A DNA stretch of 64,000 bases, taken from assembly GCA_002282385.1 (NCBI GenBank), contig NCJG01000007.1, positions 62,001 to 126,000 on the forward strand. Reading direction: 5' to 3'. This document shows positions 24,459 to 33,508 of the stretch, one piece after another. A model generated the notes under the pieces. The model was not told the DNA's origin, did not search any database, and saw only the letters and a list, made by a program, of their open reading frames with translations. The stretch's first letter is position 1. Every line of letters begins with the position of its first letter. The translations under genes were made by a program, and so were the position numbers. This stretch comes from Sphingomonadales bacterium 39-57-19. GTDB lineage: Bacteria > Pseudomonadota > Alphaproteobacteria > Sphingomonadales > Sphingomonadaceae.

Positions 24459-24875
24459 ATGAAGACGCTTCCTTTCACGCTCGCGGCTATATTGCTGCTG
24501 GCGGCATGCCAAAAACCGGCCGCAGATGATGCTGCCACGACAATTGAAACGCAAGCCGACGCCACCGCAAGCTACAACGCGGCGCAAAAGGGCTATGCTG
24601 CGGCCAATGACAAAATGCATGCCGGCATGGGCAATATCGCCGAAGATGCGGACGTTGCGTTTATGCAGGGCATGATTCCGCATCATGTCGGCGCGGTTGA
24701 AATGGCAAAAGTCGCGCTGGAACATGGCAAGGACCCCGAAGTCCGCGCACTCGCCGAAAAGGTGATTGCAGCGCAGGAAGCGGAAATCAAAGAGATGCAG
24801 GCGTGGCTCGACAAAAACGGCGTGAAGGCGGAAAAGCCGCTCACTGCCGCTGACCATGCGGCAATGGGGCACTGA
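24459..24875 (+). CDS. DUF305 family lipoprotein
   Basis: 138 residues. The signal peptide ends in a lipobox (LLLAAC), followed by a linker and a single DUF305 helical domain with the characteristic FMQGMIPHHVGAVEMAKVALEHGKDPEVRALAEKVIAAQEAEIKEM. DUF305 is a ferritin-like four-helix fold often found with copper or other metal resistance; metal binding through the HH pair and Met residues is plausible. The ATG at 24459 is preferred over the overlapping GTG, with AAGGAG upstream. A TauE-type permease follows immediately. Confidence 0.9.
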   Translation: MKTLPFTLAAILLLAACQKPAADDAATTIETQADATASYNAAQKGYAAANDKMHAGMGNIAEDADVAFMQGMIPHHVGAVEMAKVALEHGKDPEVRALAEKVIAAQEAEIKEMQAWLDKNGVKAEKPLTAADHAAMGH

Positions 24876-24910
24876 ACATTCAAGATCTAACGGGCCTTGC
24901 CACCGCGCAA

Positions 24911-25627
24911 TTGCTGCTGTTGTCTGCAATGACGTTGGGCGCTGCCTATATCCGTGGGCTGACGGGTTTTGGCATGGCAATCATTTTGGTGCCGTTGTTC
25001 GGGATGATTGTTACCCCGGGCCAAGCGGTCGTCATTGCCATATTGCTTCAGGTGCTGATTGGACCCGTTGGGCTAAAGGTCATATTTGCCGACGCGCATC
25101 GGCAGAGCGCGTTGATGATTGCGGCCTTTGCGATGCTTGCAACACCGATTGGCGTCCTACTGCTGAAGGTTACAACGCCTGATGTTGCGCGGTTGATGAT
25201 CGCGGCCATTGCCATCGGTGCGTTCGCGCTCGTCCTGCTTCCACAACGTGGCGAATTGCGCCCGGGTCCAAAGGAGACTGCAGCGACCGGGATTGCATCG
25301 GGTATCCTAACCGGCTTTGCCGCGATGCCCGGCCCGCCTGTTGTGCCATTCTACCTGCGCCAGCCAATTCCGCCCAAGGAAGCGCGCGCATCAATGATGT
25401 TGGTTTTCTTCGCGACGGCCATTGCGGGCACGATTTCCGCCTTTGCCCTGGGCTTGGCGGACGCGCGCTTATTGTCGCTGTCGCTGTTGCTGTTTCCGTC
25501 TGTGCTGGCGGGCAACTGGCTGGGCGCAAAGTCTTTTGGCAAAGTACCGCCGAGCTTGTGGCGCAGTTTTGTCGCTGGCATCCTTGGCCTTGCCGGAATT
25601 TCGGCGCTCATTCGGCTTTTTAACTGA
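24911..25627 (+). CDS. TauE/SafE (TSUP) family membrane transporter
   Basis: About 238 residues from the TTG at 24911, with eight or so hydrophobic helices. The N-terminal signature AAYIRGLTGFGMAIILVPLFGM and the repeat half ASGILTGFAAMPGPPVVPFYL are those of the sulfite exporter TauE/SafE family, which moves organic or inorganic sulfur anions. The start is uncertain: family members usually begin about 13 residues earlier, and the in-frame codon there is a CTG at 24872 overlapping the DUF305 stop; the first in-frame ATG (24929) would trim the first helix. Convergent with uvrB. Confidence 0.85.
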   Translation: MLLLSAMTLGAAYIRGLTGFGMAIILVPLFGMIVTPGQAVVIAILLQVLIGPVGLKVIFADAHRQSALMIAAFAMLATPIGVLLLKVTTPDVARLMIAAIAIGAFALVLLPQRGELRPGPKETAATGIASGILTGFAAMPGPPVVPFYLRQPIPPKEARASMMLVFFATAIAGTISAFALGLADARLLSLSLLLFPSVLAGNWLGAKSFGKVPPSLWRSFVAGILGLAGISALIRLFN

Positions 25628-25656
25628 AACGTAAAAAGCTGCCTAAAAGCTAAAGC

Positions 25657-27843
25657 TCATTTGCCAAATTTCCGCTGCGTCTTTCCGTACCGCATTTTGC
25701 GTGTGCCGGGCTGACCTTCCGTCGATCGGCCGCGCGGGGCGGCGACATGTTGCTGATGCGGCAGGCCAAGCTCGGTGGCTTCCAATGAGCGAATTTCATC
25801 GCGCAGACGTCCGGCCTCTTCAAACTCAAGATCCGCAGCGGCGGCGCGCATTTTCTTTTCAAGGTCGTCGATATAGGCCCGCAGATTATGGCCGACGAGG
25901 TTATTGGCGCCGTCGGCGTCAATTTCGACCAGCACCGAATCGCGGCTGGCGGTGTCGGCCACAATATCGTGGATGTCGCGCTTGATGGTCGCGGGCGTGA
26001 TGCCATGTTCAATATTATAGGCATGTTGTTTTTCGCGGCGGCGGTCGGTTTCGCGAATCGCACGCTCCATGCTTCCCGTCATCCGGTCGGCATATAGGAT
26101 AACGCGCCCTTCAACGTTACGTGCGGCGCGACCAATGGTTTGAATGAGCGACGTTTCGCTGCGCAGGAAACCTTCCTTGTCCGCATCCAAAATCGCGACG
26201 AGCCCGCATTCGGGAATATCGAGACCCTCACGCAGCAAGTTGATGCCGACAAGCACGTCATACACGCCGCGCCGTAAATCACGGATCAGCTCGATGCGCT
26301 CCAATGTCTCAACATCGCTGTGCATATAGCGCACCCGCAAGCCTGCCTCATGCATGAACTCGGTCAGGTCCTCGGCCATGCGCTTGGTCAGCGTGGTGAC
26401 CAATGTCCGGAAACCTGCCTCTGCCGTCTTGCGGCATTCATTGATGCAATCCTGCACCTGATCCTCAACGGGTTTAATCTCGACCGGTGGGTCGATGAGC
26501 CCCGTGGGCCGGATAACCTGTTCGGCAAACACGCCGCCCGATTGTTCCATTTCCCAACCGCCCGGTGTCGCAGAGACGCACACCGTTTGCGGGCGCATAA
26601 TGTCCCATTCGTTGAAACGCAGCGGCCGGTTGTCGATGCAAGACGGCAGGCGGAAACCATATTCAGCGAGCGTCAGCTTGCGCCTATGGTCACCCTTTGC
26701 CATCGCGCCGATTTGCGGCACCGTCTGGTGGCTTTCGTCGACAAACAGCAATGCATTTTCAGGCAGATATTCAAACAAAGTAGGTGGCGGTTCACCGGGC
26801 AGGCGGCCCGTCAAAAAGCGCGAGTAATTTTCGATACCCGCGCAACTGCCGGTCGCCGCGATCATTTCCAGATCGAAGTTCGTTCGCTCCTCAAGCCGCT
26901 GCGCTTCCAGCAATTTGCCTTCGGACACCAGTTCTTTCAGCCGCTCTGTCAGTTCGAACCGAATGGCTTCGCTCGCTTGCTTCATCGTCGGGCCAGGCGT
27001 CACATAGTGGCTGTTCGCGTACACGCGCACACTGTTCAGCTTGGCGCCTGTCGTCCCCGTCAGCGGGTCGAACTCGGCGATTTCCTCAATTTCGTCACCA
27101 AAGAAACTCACGCGCCATGCCATGTCTTCATAATGCGACGGGAAGATTTCCAGATTGTCGCCCCGCACGCGGAAATTGCCGCGGGCAAAGCCGGTGTCGT
27201 TGCGCTTATATTGCAACGCGACCAGCTTGCGGATCAATTCGCGCTGATCAACGCTTTCGCCCGCTTTCAGGTCGAATATCATCGCCGAATAGGTTTCCAC
27301 CGAACCGATGCCGTAAATACACGACACAGAGGCAACGATGATAACGTCATCGCGCTCAAGCAACGACCGCGTCGCCGAATGGCGCATGCGGTCAATGGCT
27401 TCGTTTACGCTCGATTCCTTCTCAATATAGGTGTCGCTGCGCGGGACATAGGCTTCGGGCTGGTAATAGTCGTAGTAACTGACGAAATATTCGACCGCAT
27501 TGTCGGGGAAGAAGCTTTTAAATTCGCCGTACAGCTGCGCCGCCAAAATCTTGTTCGGCGCAAGGATCAGTGCGGGCCGTTGCAATGCCTCAATGACTTT
27601 GGCGACGGTAAAGGTTTTGCCGGAACCCGTGACGCCCAAAAGGACCTGATTCTTTTCACCGGTCAGCGCAGTCGTCACCAGTTCTTTGATCGCCGTCGGC
27701 TGGTCGCCTGCTGGTTCATAATCGGAAACGATTTTGAAAGGGCGACCCCCTTCAAGCTTCGACGGGCGTTCCGGCCTGTGCGGGGTGAAGCTGCCAACCG
27801 TGTCCGGTTCTTCCAGCCCACGGCGGATAATCAATTCAGCCAT
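25657..27843 (-). CDS. uvrB: Excinuclease ABC subunit B
   Basis: 728 residues. Helicase motif I is [16 protein letters not shown], the beta-hairpin region is [16 protein letters not shown], the DEAD-type box is [13 protein letters not shown], followed by SATPGGWE, and motifs V-VI include LREGLDIPE and QTIGRAARN. The C-terminal UVR domain is [30 protein letters not shown]. UvrB verifies DNA damage and with UvrA and UvrC performs nucleotide excision repair. It is longer than E. coli UvrB through a basic tail rich in Arg and Gly. The ATG at 27843 opens [12 protein letters not shown]; the frame is open further upstream without family sequence. No LexA box was recognised nearby. Confidence 0.97.
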   Translation of the reverse strand: MAELIIRRGLEEPDTVGSFTPHRPERPSKLEGGRPFKIVSDYEPAGDQPTAIKELVTTALTGEKNQVLLGVTGSGKTFTVAKVIEALQRPALILAPNKILAAQLYGEFKSFFPDNAVEYFVSYYDYYQPEAYVPRSDTYIEKESSVNEAIDRMRHSATRSLLERDDVIIVASVSCIYGIGSVETYSAMIFDLKAGESVDQRELIRKLVALQYKRNDTGFARGNFRVRGDNLEIFPSHYEDMAWRVSFFGDEIEEIAEFDPLTGTTGAKLNSVRVYANSHYVTPGPTMKQASEAIRFELTERLKELVSEGKLLEAQRLEERTNFDLEMIAATGSCAGIENYSRFLTGRLPGEPPPTLFEYLPENALLFVDESHQTVPQIGAMAKGDHRRKLTLAEYGFRLPSCIDNRPLRFNEWDIMRPQTVCVSATPGGWEMEQSGGVFAEQVIRPTGLIDPPVEIKPVEDQVQDCINECRKTAEAGFRTLVTTLTKRMAEDLTEFMHEAGLRVRYMHSDVETLERIELIRDLRRGVYDVLVGINLLREGLDIPECGLVAILDADKEGFLRSETSLIQTIGRAARNVEGRVILYADRMTGSMERAIRETDRRREKQHAYNIEHGITPATIKRDIHDIVADTASRDSVLVEIDADGANNLVGHNLRAYIDDLEKKMRAAAADLEFEEAGRLRDEIRSLEATELGLPHQQHVAAPRGRSTEGQPGTRKMRYGKTQRKFGK

Positions 27844-27905
27844 GTTCGCTATATGTGCTGTAGCGGGTGCAAGGGCAAGAGTGTGCGGCGGCTTTATCTG
27901 AAAAA

Positions 27906-27933
27906 CGTGGCCTATGTTGTCACGTTGGCCACG
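27906..27933. repeat. Inverted repeat in the uvrB / DUF3617 divergent region
   Basis: Perfect 7-bp arms CGTGGCC (27906-27912) and GGCCACG (27927-27933) around 14 nt, located 63 nt upstream of uvrB. It could be an operator, but no regulator can be linked to it. Confidence 0.4.
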
Positions 27934-28032
27934 GTACGCCAAAACCACAAAAGGGGTTTTTGATCGCCTGTTGCCTTTTTGATACGTCAGGGACACAAGA
28001 AGGACATGACAACAGAGCGAGAAAGACAACCC

Positions 28033-28560
28033 ATGCACAAGTTCCTTTTATTGGGCGTTGCGGCGTTGGCGATTTCAGCCTGTTCGGACAAAGGCGCTGA
28101 CACGGACAACAAAGAGCGCGCCGCCGAAATGGATTATGACGCGTTCATCCCGATGAAGGCCGGGCAGTGGGAAACCAAGTTTGTCTTCACCGACATTGAC
28201 GTGCCGACGCTGGGCAAAGCGGAAAAGCAGCAGATCATGGACGCGGTCGCCAAGGGCGCGTCGAGCCGTAGCTGCCTGACGGAGGCAGAAGCCAAAAAGC
28301 CAAGTGCGGATTTCTTTGGCGGCAATGGCGCGGAGAAATGCGTGTATAAGGCATTTGACGTTTCGGGCCAAAATATCCGGTTGCAGCTGTCATGCGGCAT
28401 GGAAGGCATGGGCAGTGTCGACATGGAACTTGCGGGCGTCATGGGCGAAACCGCATTCAATTATGACAGCAAGTTCGATGTCCGTCTGCCGATGATTGGC
28501 AAGGTGAAGATGCAGGGCAAAGCAACCGGCAAATATGCAGGCCCCTGTCCGGCTGCATGA
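28033..28560 (+). CDS. DUF3617 family lipoprotein
   Basis: 175 residues. The signal peptide [18 protein letters not shown] has lipobox ISAC. The mature domain shows the DUF3617 pattern: [12 protein letters not shown] near the start, a central [11 protein letters not shown] cysteine segment, [21 protein letters not shown] and a [12 protein letters not shown] end, giving four conserved cysteines. The family is periplasmic and of unknown function, common in sphingomonads. The ATG at 28033 starts the signal peptide. The stop overlaps the start of the next gene (ATGATG at 28557). Confidence 0.87.
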   Translation: MHKFLLLGVAALAISACSDKGADTDNKERAAEMDYDAFIPMKAGQWETKFVFTDIDVPTLGKAEKQQIMDAVAKGASSRSCLTEAEAKKPSADFFGGNGAEKCVYKAFDVSGQNIRLQLSCGMEGMGSVDMELAGVMGETAFNYDSKFDVRLPMIGKVKMQGKATGKYAGPCPAA

Positions 28561-29732
28561 TGCAGAGGTTCAGACCGTTTTGGAATAGGACGCGGCTCGC
28601 GCCTCTCGTCGCGGCTTTGTCTTTGTGGTCGGCGGCGCTTGGCGGCTGTGCAACAACGCCTGCCTCGGCTGAACGCGCACTTCCTGTGGCGGCTGAGGTC
28701 CGGGTTGATTTTACCGCTGACGGCATCACGCACGCGATCGCGCAAGGCGATGCTGGTGTGGCAGGCCGTCCCGTCACGCTGGATGATCCTGCGCGCGTTG
28801 CTTCGATCTCGAAACTGGTGGCGGCCATTGCAGCGATGCGGCTGGCGGAGCAGGGCGTGCTTGATCTTGACCGTGATGTCGGGCTTTATCTGGGCTTGCC
28901 GGTACGCAATCCAGCCTTTCCCGATGCGCCTGTAACCATGCGTGCCTTGCTGTCCCACCAAAGCGGGCTGCGCGACTCTGTCGATTATATCGTGCCACTC
29001 GATGGCACGTTGTCCGACGTCATTGCCAACCCAAAAGCGTGGGATGCTGCCCACCCCCCGGGCAGCTATTTTTCCTATGCCAATATCAATTCGCCCGTGA
29101 TCGCGGCGGTGCTGGAAAGCGCCACGGGCGAACGGTTTGACCGGTTGATGGCGCGGCTGGTGCTGACGCCGCTTGGGTTGGATGCCTGCTACAATTGGGG
29201 TGCTGGGTGCAGCGAGGGACGGCGTGCGCAAGCGGTCACTTTGTTGCGCCCAAATGGCGATTTGGCCCGTGATGCCGCCATGAAAGGGCCTGACCCTTGC
29301 GCGGTGTATCCTGCCACCAACGGTAGTTGTGATGTTGATGCGCTGTACGTTCTTGGGCGCAATGGTTCGGCGTTCAGCCCGCAAGGCGGCCTACGCATTT
29401 CGGCCCGCGACCTTGCCAAAGTGGGCCAATTGCTGTTGCGGCAGGGCGCGCCATTATTGTCGAAAAAAAGCTTTGCCGAAATGACCGTGCCCGTATGGAC
29501 GTTCAATGGTTCAAATGGCGATGACGACAACGGCTATTTCAAGGCATATGGCCTTGGCGTGCATTGGTTGGAGGACAATGCGGGCAATCGATGGTTTGGC
29601 CATGTCGGTGAGGCATATTCGCTGCGTGCCGGTTTTTGGATTAATCCGGCGCAACGCAAGGGATTTTACCGCTATGTGACGATGGTGGATGAATTTTCAC
29701 CCGTCGGGCATTGCTTTGACCGGTGCCCGTGA
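28557..29732 (+). CDS. Serine hydrolase of the beta-lactamase/AmpC-like family (lipoprotein)
   Basis: 391 residues. The N-terminal signal ends in LGGC31 (lipobox). The catalytic SxxK is S83-ISK86, the YxN equivalent is in FSYANINSP, and the final GHxG-like motif is WFGHVGEAYS. This is the class C beta-lactamase/esterase/D-aminopeptidase fold; whether it hydrolyses beta-lactams, esters or peptides cannot be told. A second unrelated member of the family lies at 60608. It overlaps the DUF3617 stop, so the two are probably cotranscribed. ATG codons at 28557 and 28560 are both possible. Confidence 0.87.
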   Translation: MMQRFRPFWNRTRLAPLVAALSLWSAALGGCATTPASAERALPVAAEVRVDFTADGITHAIAQGDAGVAGRPVTLDDPARVASISKLVAAIAAMRLAEQGVLDLDRDVGLYLGLPVRNPAFPDAPVTMRALLSHQSGLRDSVDYIVPLDGTLSDVIANPKAWDAAHPPGSYFSYANINSPVIAAVLESATGERFDRLMARLVLTPLGLDACYNWGAGCSEGRRAQAVTLLRPNGDLARDAAMKGPDPCAVYPATNGSCDVDALYVLGRNGSAFSPQGGLRISARDLAKVGQLLLRQGAPLLSKKSFAEMTVPVWTFNGSNGDDDNGYFKAYGLGVHWLEDNAGNRWFGHVGEAYSLRAGFWINPAQRKGFYRYVTMVDEFSPVGHCFDRCP

Positions 29733-29811
29733 TAGCGTAGCATTCAGACCAAGGCGGCCTCACCCGACAGGGGACATTTGAGCCGCCGCATAACAGATAC
29801 AATGGGGGACA

Positions 29812-31149
29812 ATGATTATGATGAAAAAGACTTTACTGGGCGCGCTTTTGACAAGCGCGCTGATTGCCGCACCTGCTGCGGCCCGCCCCGATTATGCGGA
29901 TGCCGTCAAGGCAGACTATGACAAGTCACTGGCCAGCCTGTGGGACCATTTCCACCGCAATCCTGAACTGTCGTTCCGCGAATATAAGACTGCCGCCCGG
30001 ATGGCACAGGAACTGCGCACCGTGCCTGGCATGATCGTGACCGAAAAGGTTGGCGGAACCGGCGTTGTCGGCATGCTGAAAAATGGCGATGGTCCCGTCG
30101 TGCTTGTCCGTGCGGACATGGACGGATTGCCCGTGCAGGAACGTTCGGGCCTCGCCAACAGCTCGACCGTCAGACAGGTTGGTGTCGATGGCCTTGAAAT
30201 GCCCGTCATGCATGCCTGTGGCCATGATGTACACATTACCTCTTTGCTCGGCACGGCGCGGCAAATGGCGCGCATGAAAGACCGGTGGAAAGGCACAATC
30301 CTGTTCATCGTCCAACCCGCAGAAGAGCGCGTTGGCGGTGCCAAGGCGATGGTTCAGGACGGTCTATACACCCGTTTTCCGAAGCCCGATTACGCGCTTG
30401 CCTTCCATGTGGCAGCAGAATTGGAAACCGGCAAAATCGCAGCAGCAGAGGGTATTCAATATTCGTCCGCTGACAGCGTCGACATCCGCGTTCCCGGTAT
30501 CGCCACGCACGGCGCTGCGCCGCATCTTGGCCGTGACCCCGTCTACATCGCGTCGCAGATCGTTGTCGGCCTTCAGTCGATCATTAGCCGCGAAAAGGGC
30601 CCGTTGGATGCTGGCGTGATTACCGTTGGCGCATTCCACGCTGGCACCAAGCATAACATCATTTCGGAATATGCCGATTTACAGGTGACCGTGCGTGCCA
30701 ATAGCCAAGCGGTTCGCGATCAGCTAATCGCCTCGATTGAGCGTGTGGCAAAAGGTATTGGCGCGGCGCACGGCCTGCCCAATGACAAGCTACCTATCGT
30801 AAAGGTCAACGAAAGCACGCCCGTCACCGTCAATGACGCTGCGCTTGCCCGTCGCTTGAACGGTGCAATTGCGACGGCATTGGGTAGCGATGTTGTTGTG
30901 CCCTTCCGCCAGACGAATATGGGCGCAGAGGATTTCGCGTTCTTCGTGGATCAGCAATTTGGCATTCCGGGCTATTATTTTGCGGTCGGCGGGACAAATC
31001 CAGAATGGATTGCAGCTGCGAAAAATGGCGGACCAGCCGTGGCCGGTCACCATTCGCCCTTGTTCAAGATCGATCCCGAACCATCGGTCCGCTTGGGCAT
31101 CGAAGCGATGACAGCCGCCGCGTTGGATTTGCTGGGAACAAAGAACTGA
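29812..31149 (+). CDS. Secreted M20 family amidohydrolase (hippurate hydrolase-like)
   Basis: About 445 residues with a signal peptide (KKTLLGALLTSALIAAPAAA). The binuclear metal site is visible as HACGHDVHI, PAEERVGGA and AFHV, with the C-terminal histidine in AGHHSPLF. The dimerisation domain in between starts near GIATHGAAPHLGRDP. M20D enzymes hydrolyse N-acyl amino acids such as hippurate or N-acetyl-amino acids; here a periplasmic enzyme is predicted. Three in-frame ATGs occur (29812, 29818, 29821); the GGGGG run best fits the second. The HNH gene follows after 34 nt. Confidence 0.92.
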   Translation: MIMMKKTLLGALLTSALIAAPAAARPDYADAVKADYDKSLASLWDHFHRNPELSFREYKTAARMAQELRTVPGMIVTEKVGGTGVVGMLKNGDGPVVLVRADMDGLPVQERSGLANSSTVRQVGVDGLEMPVMHACGHDVHITSLLGTARQMARMKDRWKGTILFIVQPAEERVGGAKAMVQDGLYTRFPKPDYALAFHVAAELETGKIAAAEGIQYSSADSVDIRVPGIATHGAAPHLGRDPVYIASQIVVGLQSIISREKGPLDAGVITVGAFHAGTKHNIISEYADLQVTVRANSQAVRDQLIASIERVAKGIGAAHGLPNDKLPIVKVNESTPVTVNDAALARRLNGAIATALGSDVVVPFRQTNMGAEDFAFFVDQQFGIPGYYFAVGGTNPEWIAAAKNGGPAVAGHHSPLFKIDPEPSVRLGIEAMTAAALDLLGTKN

Positions 31150-31183
31150 TTGCGGATATCTGGCAGGTTACGGAGCGGCGACA

Positions 31184-31504
31184 ATGGCGCGAAAAAATCG
31201 CGATTTTTATGACTCTGACGAAGGGTCCATTGCGCCCGAAGTAACCTGCTGGCTGTGTTCGCGCCCGATGGGTGAGGTCACCGAATGGCATCATCCTGTG
31301 CCCAAAAGCCGCGGTGGCAAGGAACGGCAGCCGGTGCATCCGATTTGCCATCGGACCATTCATGCCAATTTCACCAACAGCGATCTCGAAAAGCGTTTTG
31401 CCACCGTTGACGCGTTGTTGGCGCATGAAGAAATCGGACGGTTCGTGGCATGGATTGCCAACAAACCGTCCGACTTTAATGCGCCGACGAAGGACCGGCG
31501 TTAG
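31184..31504 (+). CDS. Small HNH-type nuclease-like protein
   Basis: 106 residues. A zinc-knuckle-type pair C22-x-x-C25 is followed by EWHHPVPKSRGGK (H36, H37) and VHPICHRTIH (H52, C55, H56, H60), a layout matching HNH endonuclease domains. Small stand-alone HNH proteins of this kind are frequent in alphaproteobacteria, and their substrates are unknown. The gene lies 34 nt after the amidohydrolase and ends in a 4-nt TTAG shared with the stop of the convergent NTF2-like gene. No restriction or phage genes surround it. Confidence 0.78.
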   Translation: MARKNRDFYDSDEGSIAPEVTCWLCSRPMGEVTEWHHPVPKSRGGKERQPVHPICHRTIHANFTNSDLEKRFATVDALLAHEEIGRFVAWIANKPSDFNAPTKDRR

Positions 31505-31983
31505 CCAGCTTTTTCAGGCATCATCGACGAGTGCAGGTGGTCGATTTTCCACTTTCCATCTTCAATACGATAGATGAACGAATAACGGGCCTTGATGTCT
31601 GTTTTCGCACCCGTTGACGGGTCTGTTACGGTTACGGTCCAAGTGCCGAGCCGTGCTGCCATGTTGCAACCGATCTTGACCGCGCTGCTGTTGATGGTTC
31701 CCACTGGGCTGGGCTTTAGGAAACCGACGAAATAGTCACGAATACTTGCATGGTCGGTGCGCGGCGTGTTGGAAACGGTCGCCAGCAGGACTGCGTCCTT
31801 TGTGAACAAGCTGGTGACCGTGTCCGGATTTTTGGATGCCCAGGCATTGTTGAAATCATTGAACAGCGATTCGACTTGGGCTTGGTTGACGGCCGCGCAC
31901 TGCATGGGTGCCGCGGTTTTAGCCTGAGCCGGAATGGCGATTACCGATGCAACTGCAACTGCACTTAACATAAGTTTATTCAT
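31501..31983 (-). CDS. Secreted NTF2-like (SgcJ/EcaC, DUF4440-type) protein
   Basis: 160 residues with a Sec signal peptide (MNKLMLSAVAVASVIAIPAQA, cleavage near AQAKT). The mature part is an NTF2-like cone: NQAQVESLFNDFNNAWASKNPDTVTSLFTKDAVLLATVSNTPRT, a central strand set, and ARYSFIYRIEDGKWKIDHLHSS at the end. SgcJ/EcaC-family proteins form small hydrophobic pockets; catalysis or binding cannot be assigned. Its start is preceded by a good GGAGAA on the minus strand. It shares its stop with the HNH gene and lies 34 nt upstream of the TerC gene end, on the opposite side of which YdcH lies. Confidence 0.83.
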   Translation of the reverse strand: MNKLMLSAVAVASVIAIPAQAKTAAPMQCAAVNQAQVESLFNDFNNAWASKNPDTVTSLFTKDAVLLATVSNTPRTDHASIRDYFVGFLKPSPVGTINSSAVKIGCNMAARLGTWTVTVTDPSTGAKTDIKARYSFIYRIEDGKWKIDHLHSSMMPEKAG

Positions 31984-32017
31984 CTCAGTTTTCTCCTCTT
32001 GGTCGTTAAAGTAAAAA

Positions 32018-33007
32018 CTAAAGCGTGTGATGTGATTGATCCTGTCCGCGCGTTTTCCAGAGCGAAAAGAATATGCCTCCCAAAATCAGGGCAAAGGTGA
32101 CGCCCAGGCTTAGGACAGGCGGGAACTTGTCGCCGTCCATCATAAAGTCTGAAACGAAGATCTTCGAACCGATGAAGACCAAAACCAGTGCCAGCGCATA
32201 TTTGAGATAGTGGAAACGATGGACCATCGCGGCGAGTGCGAAATACAAGGCACGCAGGCCCAAAATCGCCATGATGTTTGACGTGTACACAATGAACGTG
32301 TCGGTGGTGATGGCAAAGATCGCCGGTACCGAGTCCACCGCGAACACAAGGTCAGCGAGGTTGATGACGACAAGCGCCAGAAACAATGGCGTCGCAGCGC
32401 GCACCATCTTGCCGGTCTTGTCATCTGGTACCTTCACAAAGAACTTCTCGTCATGAAGCTCTTTGGTCACGCGCATATGCCGTGAAATATATTTGACCAC
32501 TGGGTTCTTGGCGACGTCCATTTCCTGATCGCCAGAAAACAGCATCTTGATGCCGGTTCCAATTAGGAAAGCCGCGAAGATATACAGCGTCCAATAATAT
32601 TCCTGCACAATGGCAGCGCCGGCGGCAATCATCAGGCCACGCAAGACGATGACGGCGATAATGCCCCACAACAATGCGCGGTATTGGTACTTTCGTGGAA
32701 TTGCGAAGAAGGTGAAAATCAGGCTGATGACAAAGACATTATCAATCGACAGCGCCTTTTCGATGAAAAAGCCCGTGTAATATTTCATGCCCATGTCGGC
32801 CCCTTTTTGGAACCAGACCCAAAGGCCGAACAGCATCGCAATACTGATGTAAAACGCCGACAGCTTCAGGCTTTCGGCGATGCCCATCTCTTTGTCTTCC
32901 TTGTGCAAAATGCCAAGGTCAAACGCGGTGAGCGTGATCACGATGCCGATAAAGGCCAACCAGAACCAAACCGGTGTGCCCAACCAGTCCATCATCAAAA
33001 ATTCCAT
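32018..33007 (-). CDS. TerC family integral membrane protein (Alx-like)
   Basis: 329 residues with about nine membrane helices. It carries the TerC/Alx signatures GFFIEKALSIDNVFVISLIF and VVINLADLVFAVDSVPAIFAITTDTFIVYTSNI, which hold the conserved acidic residues in membrane helices. E. coli Alx exports Mn2+, and TerC proteins are linked to tellurite resistance and metal insertion into exported proteins. The ATG at 33007 (MEFLMMDWLG) is preferred; the frame is open to 33058. A YdcH-type gene lies 71 nt upstream on the same strand, so they may be cotranscribed. Confidence 0.91.
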   Translation of the reverse strand: MEFLMMDWLGTPVWFWLAFIGIVITLTAFDLGILHKEDKEMGIAESLKLSAFYISIAMLFGLWVWFQKGADMGMKYYTGFFIEKALSIDNVFVISLIFTFFAIPRKYQYRALLWGIIAVIVLRGLMIAAGAAIVQEYYWTLYIFAAFLIGTGIKMLFSGDQEMDVAKNPVVKYISRHMRVTKELHDEKFFVKVPDDKTGKMVRAATPLFLALVVINLADLVFAVDSVPAIFAITTDTFIVYTSNIMAILGLRALYFALAAMVHRFHYLKYALALVLVFIGSKIFVSDFMMDGDKFPPVLSLGVTFALILGGIFFSLWKTRGQDQSHHTL

Positions 33008-33078
33008 GAAATCATTCCCTGTATTGTACGTGCCGACGCCGCGCAGATTGAAACGCACGCGGCGTCAGCTTTCAAATA

Positions 33079-33273
33079 TTAAGCCCTTTTAAGGCGTAGA
33101 CGACGGCCAAAGGAGGTATGCGCGTGGCGCGCCAACCGATCCTTGATCGCTAGCTTCAGCCGTTTCAGTTTTTGGATCCGAAACACGTCTGGCCAGCGCC
33201 GAGAAATTTCGGCGCGCAGTTCGCGATCAATTTTTTGGTGATATTGCATCAATCGAAATGACGAAAAAGTCAT
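33079..33273 (-). CDS. YdcH/DUF465 family small coiled-coil protein
   Basis: 64 residues, highly charged and helical. MTFSSFRLMQYHQKIDRELRAEISRRWPDVFRIQKLKRLKLAIKDRL matches DUF465: a helix with heptad-like spacing followed by the IQKLKRLKLAIKD block. The family is found throughout alphaproteobacteria and its function is unknown. The ATG at 33273 has GAGGA at correct spacing. The extra basic C-terminus (GRRLRLKRA) is a little longer than usual. It lies upstream of TerC on the same strand. Confidence 0.83.
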   Translation of the reverse strand: MTFSSFRLMQYHQKIDRELRAEISRRWPDVFRIQKLKRLKLAIKDRLARHAHTSFGRRLRLKRA

Positions 33274-33285
33274 GACTACATCCTC

Positions 33286-33306
33286 TTGAACATTGTTTAA
33301 GTTCAA
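33286..33306. repeat. Inverted repeat before the YdcH gene
   Basis: TTGAAC (33286-33291) and GTTCAA (33301-33306) form a perfect 6-bp inverted repeat with a 9-nt centre, 12 nt upstream of the YdcH start. It overlaps the ribosome binding region and could be an operator or a leader hairpin. The spacing does not fit the alphaproteobacterial LexA box. Confidence 0.35.
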
Positions 33307-33508
33307 TCGGATGTTCCGGGCACAGACGAGCGTATTTCGGGGGGTTTGAAGACCGCCTGACCAGTGCACCGGAAACATCCGATGCGGCCGACATCACGTT
33401 CCTTCCGAAGAAGCGAAGCGCCAGAGGGGCCCGGTCCGCCCGCATCATCTGGAGTAAATCCGTCCGAATTGCAAGTCCGTTTTGATCGTCCTTGCTCGGT
33501 TCGGCGAA

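Noticed and set aside
26320..27963. A 547-codon open frame on the plus strand opposite uvrB
   Set aside because: It runs antisense through the conserved uvrB gene; its translation is Arg/His/Phe rich and resembles no family, as expected from the codon bias of the real gene.
27844..28032. LexA box upstream of uvrB
   Set aside because: No GTTC-N7-GTTC or GAAC-N7-GAAC motif is visible; the inverted repeat found has a different sequence.
33286..33306. SOS box before YdcH
   Set aside because: GAAC and GTTC occur, but with a 9-nt centre and inverted orientation, not the alphaproteobacterial direct repeat.
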